DNA from: Duganella sacchari
Lineage (GTDB): Bacteria; Pseudomonadota; Gammaproteobacteria; Burkholderiales; Burkholderiaceae_D
DNA length: 64,000 nt
NCBI RefSeq assembly: GCF_900143065.1
Contig: NZ_FRCX01000001.1
Coordinates: 744,001 to 808,000 of the forward strand
Reading direction: 5' to 3'
The translations under genes and the position numbers were made by a program. The notes beneath the pieces were generated by a model. That model worked only from the letters and a program-made list of their open reading frames with translations, searched no databases and had not been told where the DNA came from. Positions 52,904 through 62,183 of this stretch are shown piece by piece (the first letter of the stretch is position 1; each line of letters opens with the position of its first letter).

Positions 52904-54332
52904 GGTGGACCTCGCGCAGGCCATGGTCGTTGCTCATCAGCAGAGGCAGCTCTGCATCCAGATATTGGGTGTAGACGACGTCGCGCTTGAGCTTGAAGGC
53001 GCGGTCGATCAGGTAGGCCGGGTCGGCCAGGTGCAGGTCTTCCGGCACGCGCTGGCCGTTGGAGACATAGAACAGGTTGAGCTTCTGGCGGATCACCACG
53101 TCCAGCACGTTGCCGATGGCGGCCGCTTCGTCGAGCTTGGTCATGATGCAGCCGGCCAGGCCACTGCCCTGGTAGGCGCGCACCACTTCGCTCAGGGTTT
53201 CCTGGGTGGCGGTCGCGTTCAGGCACAGCAGGCGTTTGACGTTGGCGCCCGCGCCTTGCAGCATGGAAACCTGCTCGGTCACCATCTGGTCGCGCTGGCT
53301 GACGCCGACCGTGTCGATCAGCACGGTGTGCTTGTTTTTCAGTTCCTTGAGGGCGATGCGCAGGTCGGCTTCGTCCTTGACCGAGTGCACCATCACGCCC
53401 AGGATCTTGCCGTAGATGCGCAGTTGCTCGTGGGCGCCGATCCGGTAGGCGTCGGTGGTAATCAGCGCCAGCTTGTCCGGGCCGTGGCGCATCACGCAGC
53501 GCGCGGCCAGCTTGGCGGTGCTGGTGGTCTTGCCGACGCCGGTCGGGCCGACCAGCGCAAACACGCCGCCCTGGTCGATCAACGCATCTTCGTTGGCCAT
53601 GGTTTGCAGGTTGCGCGTGAGGACGGTTTTAATCCAGCGCAGGCTGTCGGCGGCATCGCGGCCCGCCGGCAGTTTTTCAATCAGGTAGCGCGCCAGGCTG
53701 GCCGAGAAGCCGGCCGCCAGCATGGAGCGCAGCACCGCGGTCTTGTGCGGTTCGCGCGCTTGCGTGGCGCCCCAGGACAATTCCGCCAGCTGGGTTTCCA
53801 TCATGCCGCGCATGGCGCGGATTTCACTCATCATGCCGCTCATTTCCACGGCGGCCGATTCCTTGGCGCTGGCGACGGCGGCGCTGACCATGGCCGCGAT
53901 CTGGCTGGCGTCGATGGCCGGCGCGGCTTTCGGCTGCGGTGCGGCTGGTGCGGAGGGTGCAGGCGCGGCGGCGGCAACCTTGGTGGCCAGCGAGGAATGC
54001 GAGGCGACCACGCGGCGTTGCGGCTGTGGCGGCAGGCTGGCCGGCTTGGCGGCCATGGCCGGCGACATATGCGGCAACTCTTCTTCAAAGCGTGGTTCGA
54101 TGCGGGCGGACGGTACCGCCGTGCTCAGGTCCAGCGACGGTGCCGGTTCGGCCATCGGCGAATGCGGCGCAGGCATGGCCAGCGAAGCGGCGTCATCATT
54201 GGCCAGGGCCAGGATTTCAACCACGCCATCCGACTGGCGGTTGGACAGGATGACGGCATCGGGGCCGAGCGATTCGCGGACTTTGCGCAGCGCTTCGCGG
54301 GAAGTCGGTGCGGTAAATTTTTTAACGTTCAT
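52896..54332 (-). CDS. flhF: Flagellar placement GTPase FlhF
   Basis: FlhF is a 478-residue SRP-type GTPase that sets the site of (polar) flagellum assembly. The N-terminal basic B domain starts NVKKFTAPTSREALRKVRESLGPDAVILSNRQ. A Pro/Ala-rich linker runs about 55-145, followed by the N domain. The G domain has G1 VGPTGVGKT (261-269), TTDAYRIGAHEQLRIYG, and the DTVGVSQRD region. Together with FlhG it suggests polar flagellation. Confidence 0.96.
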   Translation of the reverse strand: MNVKKFTAPTSREALRKVRESLGPDAVILSNRQSDGVVEILALANDDAASLAMPAPHSPMAEPAPSLDLSTAVPSARIEPRFEEELPHMSPAMAAKPASLPPQPQRRVVASHSSLATKVAAAAPAPSAPAAPQPKAAPAIDASQIAAMVSAAVASAKESAAVEMSGMMSEIRAMRGMMETQLAELSWGATQAREPHKTAVLRSMLAAGFSASLARYLIEKLPAGRDAADSLRWIKTVLTRNLQTMANEDALIDQGGVFALVGPTGVGKTTSTAKLAARCVMRHGPDKLALITTDAYRIGAHEQLRIYGKILGVMVHSVKDEADLRIALKELKNKHTVLIDTVGVSQRDQMVTEQVSMLQGAGANVKRLLCLNATATQETLSEVVRAYQGSGLAGCIMTKLDEAAAIGNVLDVVIRQKLNLFYVSNGQRVPEDLHLADPAYLIDRAFKLKRDVVYTQYLDAELPLLMSNDHGLREVHLG

Positions 54333-54462
54333 GACCGTCTCTCAAGGGAACCATTGTGAGTAGCGCGCCTTACCATGCAAGACGCCTTAACTCCTATGGT
54401 GCCATTATTGACGATGCACTCTGGAAACGATCTGATGAACAGGGGTGGAAATGGGCCGTATT

Positions 54463-55401
54463 TCAGTCGCCGAAAACCTCGTCCAGCGTGGTGGCGCTGG
54501 CCGCGCGCCGCGCCCATGCCGACAACTGCTCGGCACTGCCCACGGCGACCCGTGCCTGCACGGTATTGGCCAGCCCGCCAAAGCGCGCGGCCAGCACTTC
54601 AAGCAATATTTCAGCACGCCCCTCGGCCCGGCCTTCCTGCCGTCCTTCCTGGCGGCCCATCTCCATACCGATACGCTCAATGGAAGTGATGTAAGGCATA
54701 GTCCGTCTCCTCTCCAGTTGCAACACGGCGTTGCGCAGCCGCGCGTCCAGCGCTGGCGGCAGATGCATCATCCAGTCGATCACGCGGAACAAATCGATGA
54801 CACGCTGCCTGTCCCAGTTACGCTGGTACAGTAGCTTGGTCAGCCGCCATTTGAGCTGGCGCCGGCGATGCATCTGCTGCCGGGTGTTCTGCGTGAGCAC
54901 ATGCGCCGCCGTGACCAGCGCAAACGGGTTGGCATGCTCCAGCAACTGCGCGAGACGGTGGGCGTAATCCTGCAACTTCACGATAGGGAAAACCAGGCTC
55001 ATTTCGCAGCCCAGCAAATCGTAGGCGAACAAGGAAGGCCGCCAGCGCGGGCTGTCATCGGCCAGCAGCGCCAGGCTGGCGACCGGCCGCGGGTAGCGGT
55101 CAAACACGCGATAGTGATACGTAAAAACCCGCTCGGCAAATCCCGCATCATGCTGCGCTTGTATCTCCAGATGCACCAGCACCCACTGCTCGACGCCGCC
55201 GCGCAGAAATACGCGCACCAGCTTGTCCAGCAGGCGCTTGCCATACACGGCGTCGCGCGACAGCGCCGCCAGTTCCTGATCCAGAAAATCATGCGGCCGC
55301 GACCAGTCGATCGCGGCATGCGCGTCGGGAAAATAAAAAGCCATGAAGTCTGGAAAGTGCTGCGTGATCACTTCCTTCCACGGCGTGTCGTCGTCGTCCA
55401 T
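54463..55401 (-). CDS. Rpn-like PD-(D/E)XK nuclease family protein (DUF4351-type 'transposase')
   Basis: The protein has 312 residues. The catalytic-like core D59 ... E79-I-Q81 in LDKLVRVFLRGG ... VLVHLEIQ, then FAERVFTYHYRVFDRYPRPVASLALLADD, matches the Rpn/YhgA-like recombination-promoting nuclease group. The C-terminus has a four-residue repeat GRQEGRQEGRAEGRAE (about 255-270), a feature common in these proteins. It is not a flagellar gene. It lies between flhA and flhF on the same strand with 49- and 130-base gaps and no terminator, so it is probably co-transcribed. No inverted repeats or target duplication were seen. Confidence 0.85.
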   Translation of the reverse strand: MDDDDTPWKEVITQHFPDFMAFYFPDAHAAIDWSRPHDFLDQELAALSRDAVYGKRLLDKLVRVFLRGGVEQWVLVHLEIQAQHDAGFAERVFTYHYRVFDRYPRPVASLALLADDSPRWRPSLFAYDLLGCEMSLVFPIVKLQDYAHRLAQLLEHANPFALVTAAHVLTQNTRQQMHRRRQLKWRLTKLLYQRNWDRQRVIDLFRVIDWMMHLPPALDARLRNAVLQLERRRTMPYITSIERIGMEMGRQEGRQEGRAEGRAEILLEVLAARFGGLANTVQARVAVGSAEQLSAWARRAASATTLDEVFGD

Positions 55402-55450
55402 TCAGGCAGTCTAGGCCGCCTGCATGGACACGACTATGGCTAGATCAAGC

Positions 55451-57574
55451 TTAAGCCGGTTGCTGTCCCACCAGCGCGGTGACGCGGATGGTTTTGCTTT
55501 CCGGGATCTCCGCATGCGACAGCACCTTCAGCTGCGGCAGGGAACGGCGCAGGAAGCGCGACAGCAAAGCACGCAAGGGTCCCGGCACCAGCAGCACCGG
55601 CGTCAGGCCCAGCGCCTCCTGCTGCGCGGCCGCCTGCTGAGCCTGCTGTGCGATGGTGTCCGCCAGGCCCGGCTCGATACCGGCGCCATCGGGACCGCTA
55701 GCCTGCAGCGCCTGCATCAGCAAGCGTTCCAGACGGTTATCCAGCGTCATCACCGACAGTTCCGCGGCGCCCGGGAACAGCTGCTGCACAATCGCCCGGC
55801 CCAGCGCGATACGCACCAGCGCGGTGAGGTCGTTGGCATCCTGCGTGTGCACCGCGTGTTCGGCCAGGGTTTCGATAATCGAGCGCATGTCGCGGATGTG
55901 CACGCCCTCCATGAGCAGGTTCTGCAAGACCTTCTGCAAGGTCGAGATCGACACCATCTTGGGCACCAGGTCTTCCACCAGCTTGGGCGCTTCCTTGCTC
56001 AGATGGTCCAGCAGTTGCTGCACTTCGCCACGGCCCAGCAGCTCGGCAGCGTGCGTGGTAATCAGGTGATTCAAGTGCGTCGCCACCACCGTGCCCGCAT
56101 CCACCACGGTATAGCCCAGGCCTTGCGCCTGGTCGCGCAGATTGGCGTCGATCCACACCGCTGGCAGGCCAAACGCCGGATCGATGGTCACCATGCCCTG
56201 CAAGGTGCCGGTCGCCATGCCCGGATTAATCGCCAGGAACTGGCCGTTGTAGGCTTCGCCCGTGCCGACTTCCACGCCCTTGAGCGTGATGCGGTAGGCC
56301 GATGGCTTCAATTCCAGATTGTCGCGGATGTGCACCGGCGGCGCCAGGAAGCCGACCTCCTGCGCGAATTTCTTGCGGATACCCTTGATGCGCTTGAGCA
56401 GTTCGCCGCCCTGGGTTTTGTCCACCAGCGGAATCAGGCGATAGCCCACTTCCAGGCCCAGCGTATCGACCGGCATCACGTCCTGCCAGCTGGCCTCCTC
56501 CTGCTCGGCAGCGGCCGCCGCTGCCGGCGCCGCCGCTTCCGCCGCAGCCGTCTCAGCCGCAACCTTCTGCACTTTTTTCTTGGACATCAGATAGGCCGAA
56601 CCGCCGAGGCTGGCGGCCAGCAGCAGAAACACCAGGTTGGGCATGCCGGGGATCAGCCCCATGCCGCCGATGATACCGGCCGTGATGTACAGCACTTCCG
56701 GCTTGGCAAACAGCTCGCCCACCAGCTGCGCACCAATGTCCTGGTCGCTGGCCACGCGCGACACCACGATACCGGCAGCAATCGAAATCACCAGCGACGG
56801 GATCTGGGCCACCAGGCCGTCACCGATGGCCAGCATGGTGTAGTTCTTGGTCGCATCGCCAAACGCCATATCGTGCTGCAGCACGCCGACCAGCAGGCCA
56901 CCCACCACGTTAATTACCGTCACCAGAATACCGGCGACCGCGTCACCGCGCACATACTTGCTGGCACCGTCCATCGCGCCGTAGAATTCCGCTTCCATCG
57001 ACACTTCGCTACGGCGCTTCTTCGCTTCCGCTTCGCCGATCAGGCCGGCGTTGAGGTCGGCGTCAATCGCCATCTGCTTACCCGGCATGGCATCCAGGGC
57101 GAAACGTGCGCCCACCTCGGCAATACGGCCCGCGCCCTTGGTCACGACCACGAAGTTGATGATGGTCAGAATCACGAACACCACGATACCGACGGTGTAG
57201 TTACCGCCGATCAGGAAGTGGCCAAACGCCTCGATCACTTTACCGGCCGCATCCGCGCCAGTATGGCCTTCGGTCAGCACCACGCGCGTGGACGCCACGT
57301 TCAGCGACAGGCGCAGCATGGTGGACACCAGCAGAATCGTCGGGAAGGACATGAAGTCCAGCGGCTTCACCGTGTATAGCGAAGTCAGCAGCACGATCAC
57401 CGACAGCGCGATATTAAAGCTGAAGAACAAATCCAGCACGAACGCGGGCAGCGGCAGGATCATCATGGCCAGCAGCATGACGATCAGGATAGGCGCCGCC
57501 AGGCTGGCCTTGTTCTGCGACGAGGCCAGGCCTTGCAGCCATGGCGGTAGCTTCACGTTGCTGAGGGCGTTCAT
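55451..57574 (-). CDS. flhA: Flagellar export gate protein FlhA
   Basis: FlhA is a 707-residue main export gate component with an N-terminal membrane half of about eight helices (to ~330) and a cytosolic substrate-docking half (~350-700). The FHIPEP family signature region GAGRIAEVGARFALDAMPGKQMAIDADLNAG is intact. The cytosolic part follows an Ala/Glu-rich linker. The 4-base overlap with flhB shows translational coupling. Confidence 0.97.
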   Translation of the reverse strand: MNALSNVKLPPWLQGLASSQNKASLAAPILIVMLLAMMILPLPAFVLDLFFSFNIALSVIVLLTSLYTVKPLDFMSFPTILLVSTMLRLSLNVASTRVVLTEGHTGADAAGKVIEAFGHFLIGGNYTVGIVVFVILTIINFVVVTKGAGRIAEVGARFALDAMPGKQMAIDADLNAGLIGEAEAKKRRSEVSMEAEFYGAMDGASKYVRGDAVAGILVTVINVVGGLLVGVLQHDMAFGDATKNYTMLAIGDGLVAQIPSLVISIAAGIVVSRVASDQDIGAQLVGELFAKPEVLYITAGIIGGMGLIPGMPNLVFLLLAASLGGSAYLMSKKKVQKVAAETAAAEAAAPAAAAAAEQEEASWQDVMPVDTLGLEVGYRLIPLVDKTQGGELLKRIKGIRKKFAQEVGFLAPPVHIRDNLELKPSAYRITLKGVEVGTGEAYNGQFLAINPGMATGTLQGMVTIDPAFGLPAVWIDANLRDQAQGLGYTVVDAGTVVATHLNHLITTHAAELLGRGEVQQLLDHLSKEAPKLVEDLVPKMVSISTLQKVLQNLLMEGVHIRDMRSIIETLAEHAVHTQDANDLTALVRIALGRAIVQQLFPGAAELSVMTLDNRLERLLMQALQASGPDGAGIEPGLADTIAQQAQQAAAQQEALGLTPVLLVPGPLRALLSRFLRRSLPQLKVLSHAEIPESKTIRVTALVGQQPA

Positions 57575-58761
57575 GCAGATGCTCCGTTATTCAAATCTGG
57601 TTGCTTGCCGTGCTTGGGGATGAAGGCCGGGTCCAATGGGTCCATGGTTGGCGGCACGTCGAGTTTCTTCGGCACGTCGGGACGGTTGCCATCGCCGCGG
57701 TTGAACACGCGCAGCTGGAACACGTACGCCAGCACCTCGGCTACCGCCGCGTACAGCTGTTCCGGGATCTCGTCGCCGATCTCGGTGTGCTTGTGCAGCG
57801 CACGCGCCAGCGCCGGCGCTTCCAGCATGGCGACCTTGTGCTCCTTGGCGATTTCGCGGATCTTGGCCGCCACTTCGTCGGTCCCCTTGGCCACCACTTT
57901 TGGTGCGCCGCGCATATTGTCGTTGTACTTCAGCGCCACCGCGTAGTGGGTCGGGTTGGTGACCACCACGTCGGCGGTCGGCACGTCGGCCATCATGCGG
58001 CGCTTGGCCATCTCGCGCTGCAGCTGGCGGATCTTGCCCTTGATCTGAGGATTGCCGTCCGATTCCTTGGATTCCTGGATCAGCTCCTGGCGCGTCATCT
58101 TCAGCTTGTTGGCGTAGTGCCACATCTGGTACGGACCGTCGATGGCCGCAATCAGGCCCAGCGCGCCAACGATGAACATGAACGCGGCCGCCAGCATGTT
58201 CAGCGTGTGGCCGATGCCCAGCTTGAGCGGTTCCAGCGACAGGCCGATCACGGCGTCCTTGTACTTGAGCACCACCAGCCAGGCCACAAAGCCGACCACG
58301 ATGGTTTTCAGCAGCGCCTTGAGCAGCTCGACCAGCGCATTGGTCGAAATCATATTGCTGATGCCGCTGATGGGATTGAGCTTGTTGAAATTGGGGGTAA
58401 ACGCCTTGGCGCTGAACAGCCAGCCGCCGACCAGCATGGGCGAGGCCAGCGCGACCACCATGACCGCCACCCCCAGCGGCAGGCAGGCGATCAGCACCTG
58501 CACCACATCGACGGCGATGCGGTGGAACAGCACGTCGGCATTGAAGATTTGCTCCTGGTCGAGCTTGAGCCCGGACACCAGCACAGCCTGCAACTGGCGT
58601 ATCAAGCCATCGCTGGTCATCCACAGACCGGCGCCAGCCGCCATCAGCACGGTAAACGTCGCCACTTCCCGCGATCGGGGCACGTCGCCTTCTTCTCGCG
58701 CCTGCTCGAGGCGCTTCGCTGACGCGGGTTCGGTCTTTTCGGCGTCGCTATCTTCTGCCAT
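57571..58761 (-). CDS. flhB: Flagellar export switch protein FlhB
   Basis: FlhB is a 396-residue export gate protein. It has a charged N-terminus (DSDAEKTEPASAKRLEQAREEGDVPRSRE), four transmembrane segments, then the cytosolic domain with the autocleavage motif NPTH in VVTNPTHYAVALKY. The intact motif contrasts with the orphan domain protein at 12399. It is the first gene of the flhBA unit. Confidence 0.97.
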   Translation of the reverse strand: MAEDSDAEKTEPASAKRLEQAREEGDVPRSREVATFTVLMAAGAGLWMTSDGLIRQLQAVLVSGLKLDQEQIFNADVLFHRIAVDVVQVLIACLPLGVAVMVVALASPMLVGGWLFSAKAFTPNFNKLNPISGISNMISTNALVELLKALLKTIVVGFVAWLVVLKYKDAVIGLSLEPLKLGIGHTLNMLAAAFMFIVGALGLIAAIDGPYQMWHYANKLKMTRQELIQESKESDGNPQIKGKIRQLQREMAKRRMMADVPTADVVVTNPTHYAVALKYNDNMRGAPKVVAKGTDEVAAKIREIAKEHKVAMLEAPALARALHKHTEIGDEIPEQLYAAVAEVLAYVFQLRVFNRGDGNRPDVPKKLDVPPTMDPLDPAFIPKHGKQPDLNNGASA

Positions 58762-58879
58762 GGGGTCTGCCTGCTGCGTGGTTAAACTTCAACAGTGCCA
58801 TTATCGGGCGCAGCGGCAACAGATCATCGGTGGAATACGGCGGGTTTTCACCGCCATATCCACGATTCCATGGAGAAAC

Positions 58880-59857
58880 TCAGGCTTGTTTGACGGTTTG
58901 GGCGATGGCGCCGAACACCGATTTGCCGTCGTCCAGCATTTCGATGCGGATGGTGTCGCCAAACGCCATGTACGGCGTGACGGGCTCGCCGCCGGCGATC
59001 ATCTCCAGGCAGCGCTGCTCGGCAATGCAGGAATAACCACGTTTGGCGTCCTTGTTGGACACGGTGCCCGAGCCGATGATGGATCCGGCACGCACATTGC
59101 GCGACTTGGCCAGGTGGGCAATCAGCTGCGGGAAGTTGAACACCATGTCCACGCCCGCCTGCGGCTTGCCGACCAGCTTGCCGTTCCAGGTCGACAGCAG
59201 CGGCAGATGGACTTTGCCGCCCTTCCAGGCGTCGCCCAGCTCGTCCGGCGTGACCGCCACCGGCGAGAAGCTGGTGGACGGCTTGGATTGCACGAAACCG
59301 AAGCCCTTGGCCAGCTCTTCCGGTATCAGATTGCGCAGCGAGACGTCGTTGGCCAACATCAGCAGGCGGATGCACTGGTGGGCCTGGTCGGCGGTCGCGC
59401 CCATGGGCACGTCGTCGGTGATGACCGCCACTTCTGCTTCGAAATCGATGCCCCACTCTTCGTGCATCAGCCTGATGTCGTCGGCCGGGCCAAGGAAATC
59501 GTCGCTGCCGCCCTGGTACATGAGCGGGTCTTCCCAGAACGACGCAGGCATGTCCGCGCCGCGCGCCTTGCGCACCAGTTCGACATGGTTCACATAGGCC
59601 GAGCCGTCCGCCCACTGGTAGGCGCGCGGCAGCGGCGCCATGCAGTTGCCGGGCTCGAAGTCGAAGCTGCGGCGGCCGCCGCCCCGGTTCAGTTCCTGAT
59701 AGATGGCATCCAGTTGCGGCGCAATGAAAGTCCAGTCATCGAGCGCGTGCTGCAGGGTGCGGGCGATGCCATCGGCCAGCTGCGCGGTTTTCAGGTCGCG
59801 CGACACCACCATGAGCTGACCGTCGCGGGTGCCATCTTTCAGGGTAGCGAGTTTCAT
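58880..59857 (-). CDS. Fumarylacetoacetate hydrolase family protein
   Basis: This 325-residue protein belongs to the FAH family of metal-dependent C-C bond hydrolases and isomerases. The metal-binding region is visible in EWGIDFEAEVAVITDDVPMG, where the Glu pair and Asp are typical. GSIIGSGTVSNKDAKRGYSCIAEQR resembles the GTxSG region, and the C-terminus has FGDTIRIEML. Substrate cannot be told from sequence; acylpyruvate-type or fumarylacetoacetate are possibilities. The ATG overlaps the rsuA stop by 4 bases, so the two are co-transcribed. Confidence 0.9.
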   Translation of the reverse strand: MKLATLKDGTRDGQLMVVSRDLKTAQLADGIARTLQHALDDWTFIAPQLDAIYQELNRGGGRRSFDFEPGNCMAPLPRAYQWADGSAYVNHVELVRKARGADMPASFWEDPLMYQGGSDDFLGPADDIRLMHEEWGIDFEAEVAVITDDVPMGATADQAHQCIRLLMLANDVSLRNLIPEELAKGFGFVQSKPSTSFSPVAVTPDELGDAWKGGKVHLPLLSTWNGKLVGKPQAGVDMVFNFPQLIAHLAKSRNVRAGSIIGSGTVSNKDAKRGYSCIAEQRCLEMIAGGEPVTPYMAFGDTIRIEMLDDGKSVFGAIAQTVKQA

Positions 59858-60570
59858 GCGGGCGCCAGCAAAGCCAGTTGTTCAGGCGTGAGGTAGCACC
59901 AGTCGCCTTCTTCGATATTCAATGCCGACAGCTCCAGGCCGCCAATCGCCGAACGGTGCAAGGCACTGCAATGATTGTCGGCAGCCGCCAGCATGCGCTT
60001 GACCTGGTGATACTTGCCCTGCTCCAGCACGATCTCCAGCTGATGCTCGCCGCGCTTGATGCAGGTCTGCGCCGCCAGCGGTTCCGGTTCGTCATGCAGC
60101 TTCACGCCCGACAGCAATTTGGCGATCAGTTCGTCCGTGACCGGCTCTGCCGTGGTGGCCTGGTAGATTTTCGGCACATGGCGCTTTGGCGACGATTGTG
60201 CATGGATAAAGGCGCCATCGTCGGACATCAGCAGCATGCCGGTCGTATCATGGTCAAGCCGGCCGACCGGCTGCACTTCACGCCAGGTGAACTCTTCCGG
60301 CAGCAAGGTCAGCACGCCAGGATGGTGGCTGGGCTTGCGCGAGCACTCGTAGTTCTGCGGTTTAAACAGCGCGATATAGACGTGTTCGCGGTACACCACC
60401 TCTTCGTCGAACAGGGTGAATACCAGCCCATCGGTTTCGATGGCTGCTTTGTAGTTGTCGTGCACTTCGCCGTTGATTGTCACTTCGCCATCCTCGATGA
60501 GGGAGCGGCAGTACTTGCGGGTGCCATAGCCCTGCGATTGCAGGATGCGGTCCAAGGATAATTTGCTCAT
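59854..60570 (-). CDS. rsuA: 16S rRNA pseudouridine(516) synthase RsuA
   Basis: The protein has 238 residues. An N-terminal S4 RNA-binding domain (about 3-60: LSLDRILQSQGYGTRKYCRSLIEDGEV) is followed by the pseudouridine synthase domain with catalytic D106 in GRLDHDTTGMLLMSDDG. Length and the YECSRKPSHHP segment fit RsuA rather than RluB, RluE or RluF. Start at ATG 60570. Confidence 0.9.
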   Translation of the reverse strand: MSKLSLDRILQSQGYGTRKYCRSLIEDGEVTINGEVHDNYKAAIETDGLVFTLFDEEVVYREHVYIALFKPQNYECSRKPSHHPGVLTLLPEEFTWREVQPVGRLDHDTTGMLLMSDDGAFIHAQSSPKRHVPKIYQATTAEPVTDELIAKLLSGVKLHDEPEPLAAQTCIKRGEHQLEIVLEQGKYHQVKRMLAAADNHCSALHRSAIGGLELSALNIEEGDWCYLTPEQLALLAPA

Positions 60571-60599
60571 GGGCGCGATTTTACAGGATGTGTCCAGTG

Positions 60600-60640
60600 T
60601 TGACGTATATCAAGCCCGGCCCGGATTCTATTGATAGACT
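60600..60640 (+). promoter_or_regulatory. FNR/Anr-type box with class II promoter spacing
   Basis: TTGAC-GTAT-ATCAA (60600-60613) is one base off the FNR consensus TTGAT-N4-ATCAA. A -10-like TAGACT at 60635-60640 puts the box centre at about -41, the class II activator position for the rightward small gene at 60686. The site also lies 30 bases upstream of rsuA. Confidence 0.6.
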
Positions 60641-60685
60641 GAAACTGCATTAGGAATCGGCCTAAGGCACCTAGGAATACTCACC

Positions 60686-60970
60686 ATGACTACTCGCCAC
60701 TCCTCCGCCTTTCTCCACGCAGCCCAGCATCGCAGCGCCGTGCTGCTGGAGCGCTGCCGTCACGACCCGCCACCTGCCACCACCGTGCAAGCACGGTGGC
60801 ACGCCAGGCAACAGGCTGCCTTTCTGGCCTGGCTGGACGCGGGCGGCTTTGCGCAACACGATGCCGCAATAGAAAACAGCGGCGTTGCGCCGCTGTTTTC
60901 AGTCCCACAAGGGGACTCGAATGAGGAATCGAAATTCTCTCTGCTCCGCATCGACGATGCGGTTGAGTAG
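60686..60970 (+). CDS. Small hypothetical protein downstream of FNR-type box
   Basis: The predicted protein has 94 residues and no recognised domain. The first ~60 (with ARWHARQQAAFLAWLDAGG) have coding-like composition in line with the neighbours. The last ~30 follow an in-frame 13-bp hairpin and look less protein-like, so the true gene may differ. GGAAT lies a reasonable distance before the ATG. A probable oxygen-regulated promoter precedes it. Function unknown. Confidence 0.45.
   Translation: MTTRHSSAFLHAAQHRSAVLLERCRHDPPPATTVQARWHARQQAAFLAWLDAGGFAQHDAAIENSGVAPLFSVPQGDSNEESKFSLLRIDDAVE
60872..60900 (+). terminator. Terminator-like hairpin inside the small gene's 3' half
   Basis: A 13-bp perfect stem GAAAACAGCGGCG/CGCCGCTGTTTTC has a TTG loop. 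The right arm ends in TTTT but no further T-tract follows. It may mean that the upstream coding region ends earlier than the stop at 60970, or may be chance structure. Confidence 0.35.
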
Positions 60971-61148
60971 TTCCATCTGTGAAGTCTAACCAATACTGCA
61001 CAACCAGAAAGTGTTTATATGCCCCCCTTGGAAAGAACTACACCCCCAATATAGTTCACCATGAGCGATATGCAAGTAAAAAGAAGACTGTATTGATAAT
61101 GTTAATCGCTCAACCAGTCATCCTATGTCATAGACTAACGCCCCCAGA
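60971..61148. other. Intergenic region before sppA stop
   Basis: These 178 AT-leaning bases contain no open frame with a ribosome-binding site, no RNA gene and no repeat that I can support. Confidence 0.5.
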
Positions 61149-62159
61149 CTAACGCAGGCTGGGTTTCACCGTCTCTACGGCCGACTTCATCGCACCGGCG
61201 CCCATGGCGGCGCCGAATTTCTTCAGCACCCGCTCAGGCAGGCCTTCGTGCTGGGTATAGTCGACGATGTCTTCCGCTTTCACCACGTCGCGCGCCACGC
61301 TGTCGACGGTGCCGTAGGCATCGGCCAGTCCCATGTCGATGGATTTGGCGCCGGTCCAGAACAGGCCCGAGAACATATCCGGCGTTTCTTTCAGACGTTT
61401 GCCACGACCGTTGCGGACGACCTGGATAAATTGCGCATGAATTTCGTTCAGCATGGCCTGGGCGTGCTGCTTGTGCTTTTCGGTCAGCGGGCTGAATGGG
61501 TCCATAAAGCCTTTGTTCTCGCCCGCCGTCAGCAAGCGGCGCTCGACCCCCACCTTCTCCATGATGCCGGTGAAGCCAAAACCGTCCATCAACACGCCAA
61601 TTGAGCCGATAATGCTGGCTTTATTAACGTAAATGCGGTCTGCACCAGCTGCAATGTAATAGCAGCCCGACGCGCAGATCTCATCCACCACCACGTACAG
61701 CGGCTTGCCTGGATAGCCTTTGCGCAAGCGGATCATCTCATCCACAATCATGCCGGCCTGGACCGGGCTGCCGCCTGGACTATTGATGTGCAGTACCACG
61801 GCCACCGAGCCGCTGTCGGAAAACGCCTTGTTCAGCGCGGGAATCACCACCGCTGCCGAACCGCTGCCTTCCGACTCGATGGCGCCCTCCACCTCAATCA
61901 GCGCCGTATGGCGGCCCAGCGTTTCGCCATCCGAACCGGTCCAGCTGAAATCAAAGTAGGCGCCGAGCCCAAAGACAATTACCAGCAGGGTTGCCGCCTT
62001 GAAGAAAATGCCCCAGCGGCGCGACGCTTTTTGCTCTTTCAGCGTGGCAAACACCAGTTTTTCCAGGACTTCACGCTCCCAGTTGGAAGCGCCTGTGGCC
62101 GGCTTGGCCGGCTGTGGTGCAGGAGTCGGGGTGCTGCTGGTGTCGATATCGTCGCTCAT
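61149..62159 (-). CDS. sppA: Signal peptide peptidase SppA (S49 family, short form)
   Basis: This 336-residue protease degrades cleaved signal peptides in the inner membrane. One transmembrane segment (about 52-70) anchors a periplasmic S49 domain. The Ser/Lys dyad is visible as S164 in ICASGCYYIA and K216 in TAGENKGFMDPF, with the 52-residue spacing of Bacillus-type SppA. INSPGGSPVQAG is also conserved. Single-domain length, unlike the ~618-residue E. coli form. It leads into a Rieske and HAD gene set upstream on the same strand. Confidence 0.93.
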   Translation of the reverse strand: MSDDIDTSSTPTPAPQPAKPATGASNWEREVLEKLVFATLKEQKASRRWGIFFKAATLLVIVFGLGAYFDFSWTGSDGETLGRHTALIEVEGAIESEGSGSAAVVIPALNKAFSDSGSVAVVLHINSPGGSPVQAGMIVDEMIRLRKGYPGKPLYVVVDEICASGCYYIAAGADRIYVNKASIIGSIGVLMDGFGFTGIMEKVGVERRLLTAGENKGFMDPFSPLTEKHKQHAQAMLNEIHAQFIQVVRNGRGKRLKETPDMFSGLFWTGAKSIDMGLADAYGTVDSVARDVVKAEDIVDYTQHEGLPERVLKKFGAAMGAGAMKSAVETVKPSLR

Positions 62160-62183
62160 GGAATGCTTGGTTTCGGTTTTTAA

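Noticed and set aside
54463..55401. Complete insertion sequence around the Rpn-like gene
   Set aside because: No terminal inverted repeats or target-site duplication could be found in the flanking 49 and 130 bases.
55424..57379. 651-codon plus-strand frame antisense to flhA
   Set aside because: It is a shadow of flhA; its translation is His/Arg/Gln-rich with no recognisable family.
58820..58860. Terminator downstream of the FAH-family gene
   Set aside because: The GGCGG/CCGCC hairpin is only 5 bp and has no T-run on the minus strand.
60890..60990. tRNA-like look of the segment with GGACTCGAA
   Set aside because: No cloverleaf can be drawn on either strand: acceptor and anticodon stems are missing.
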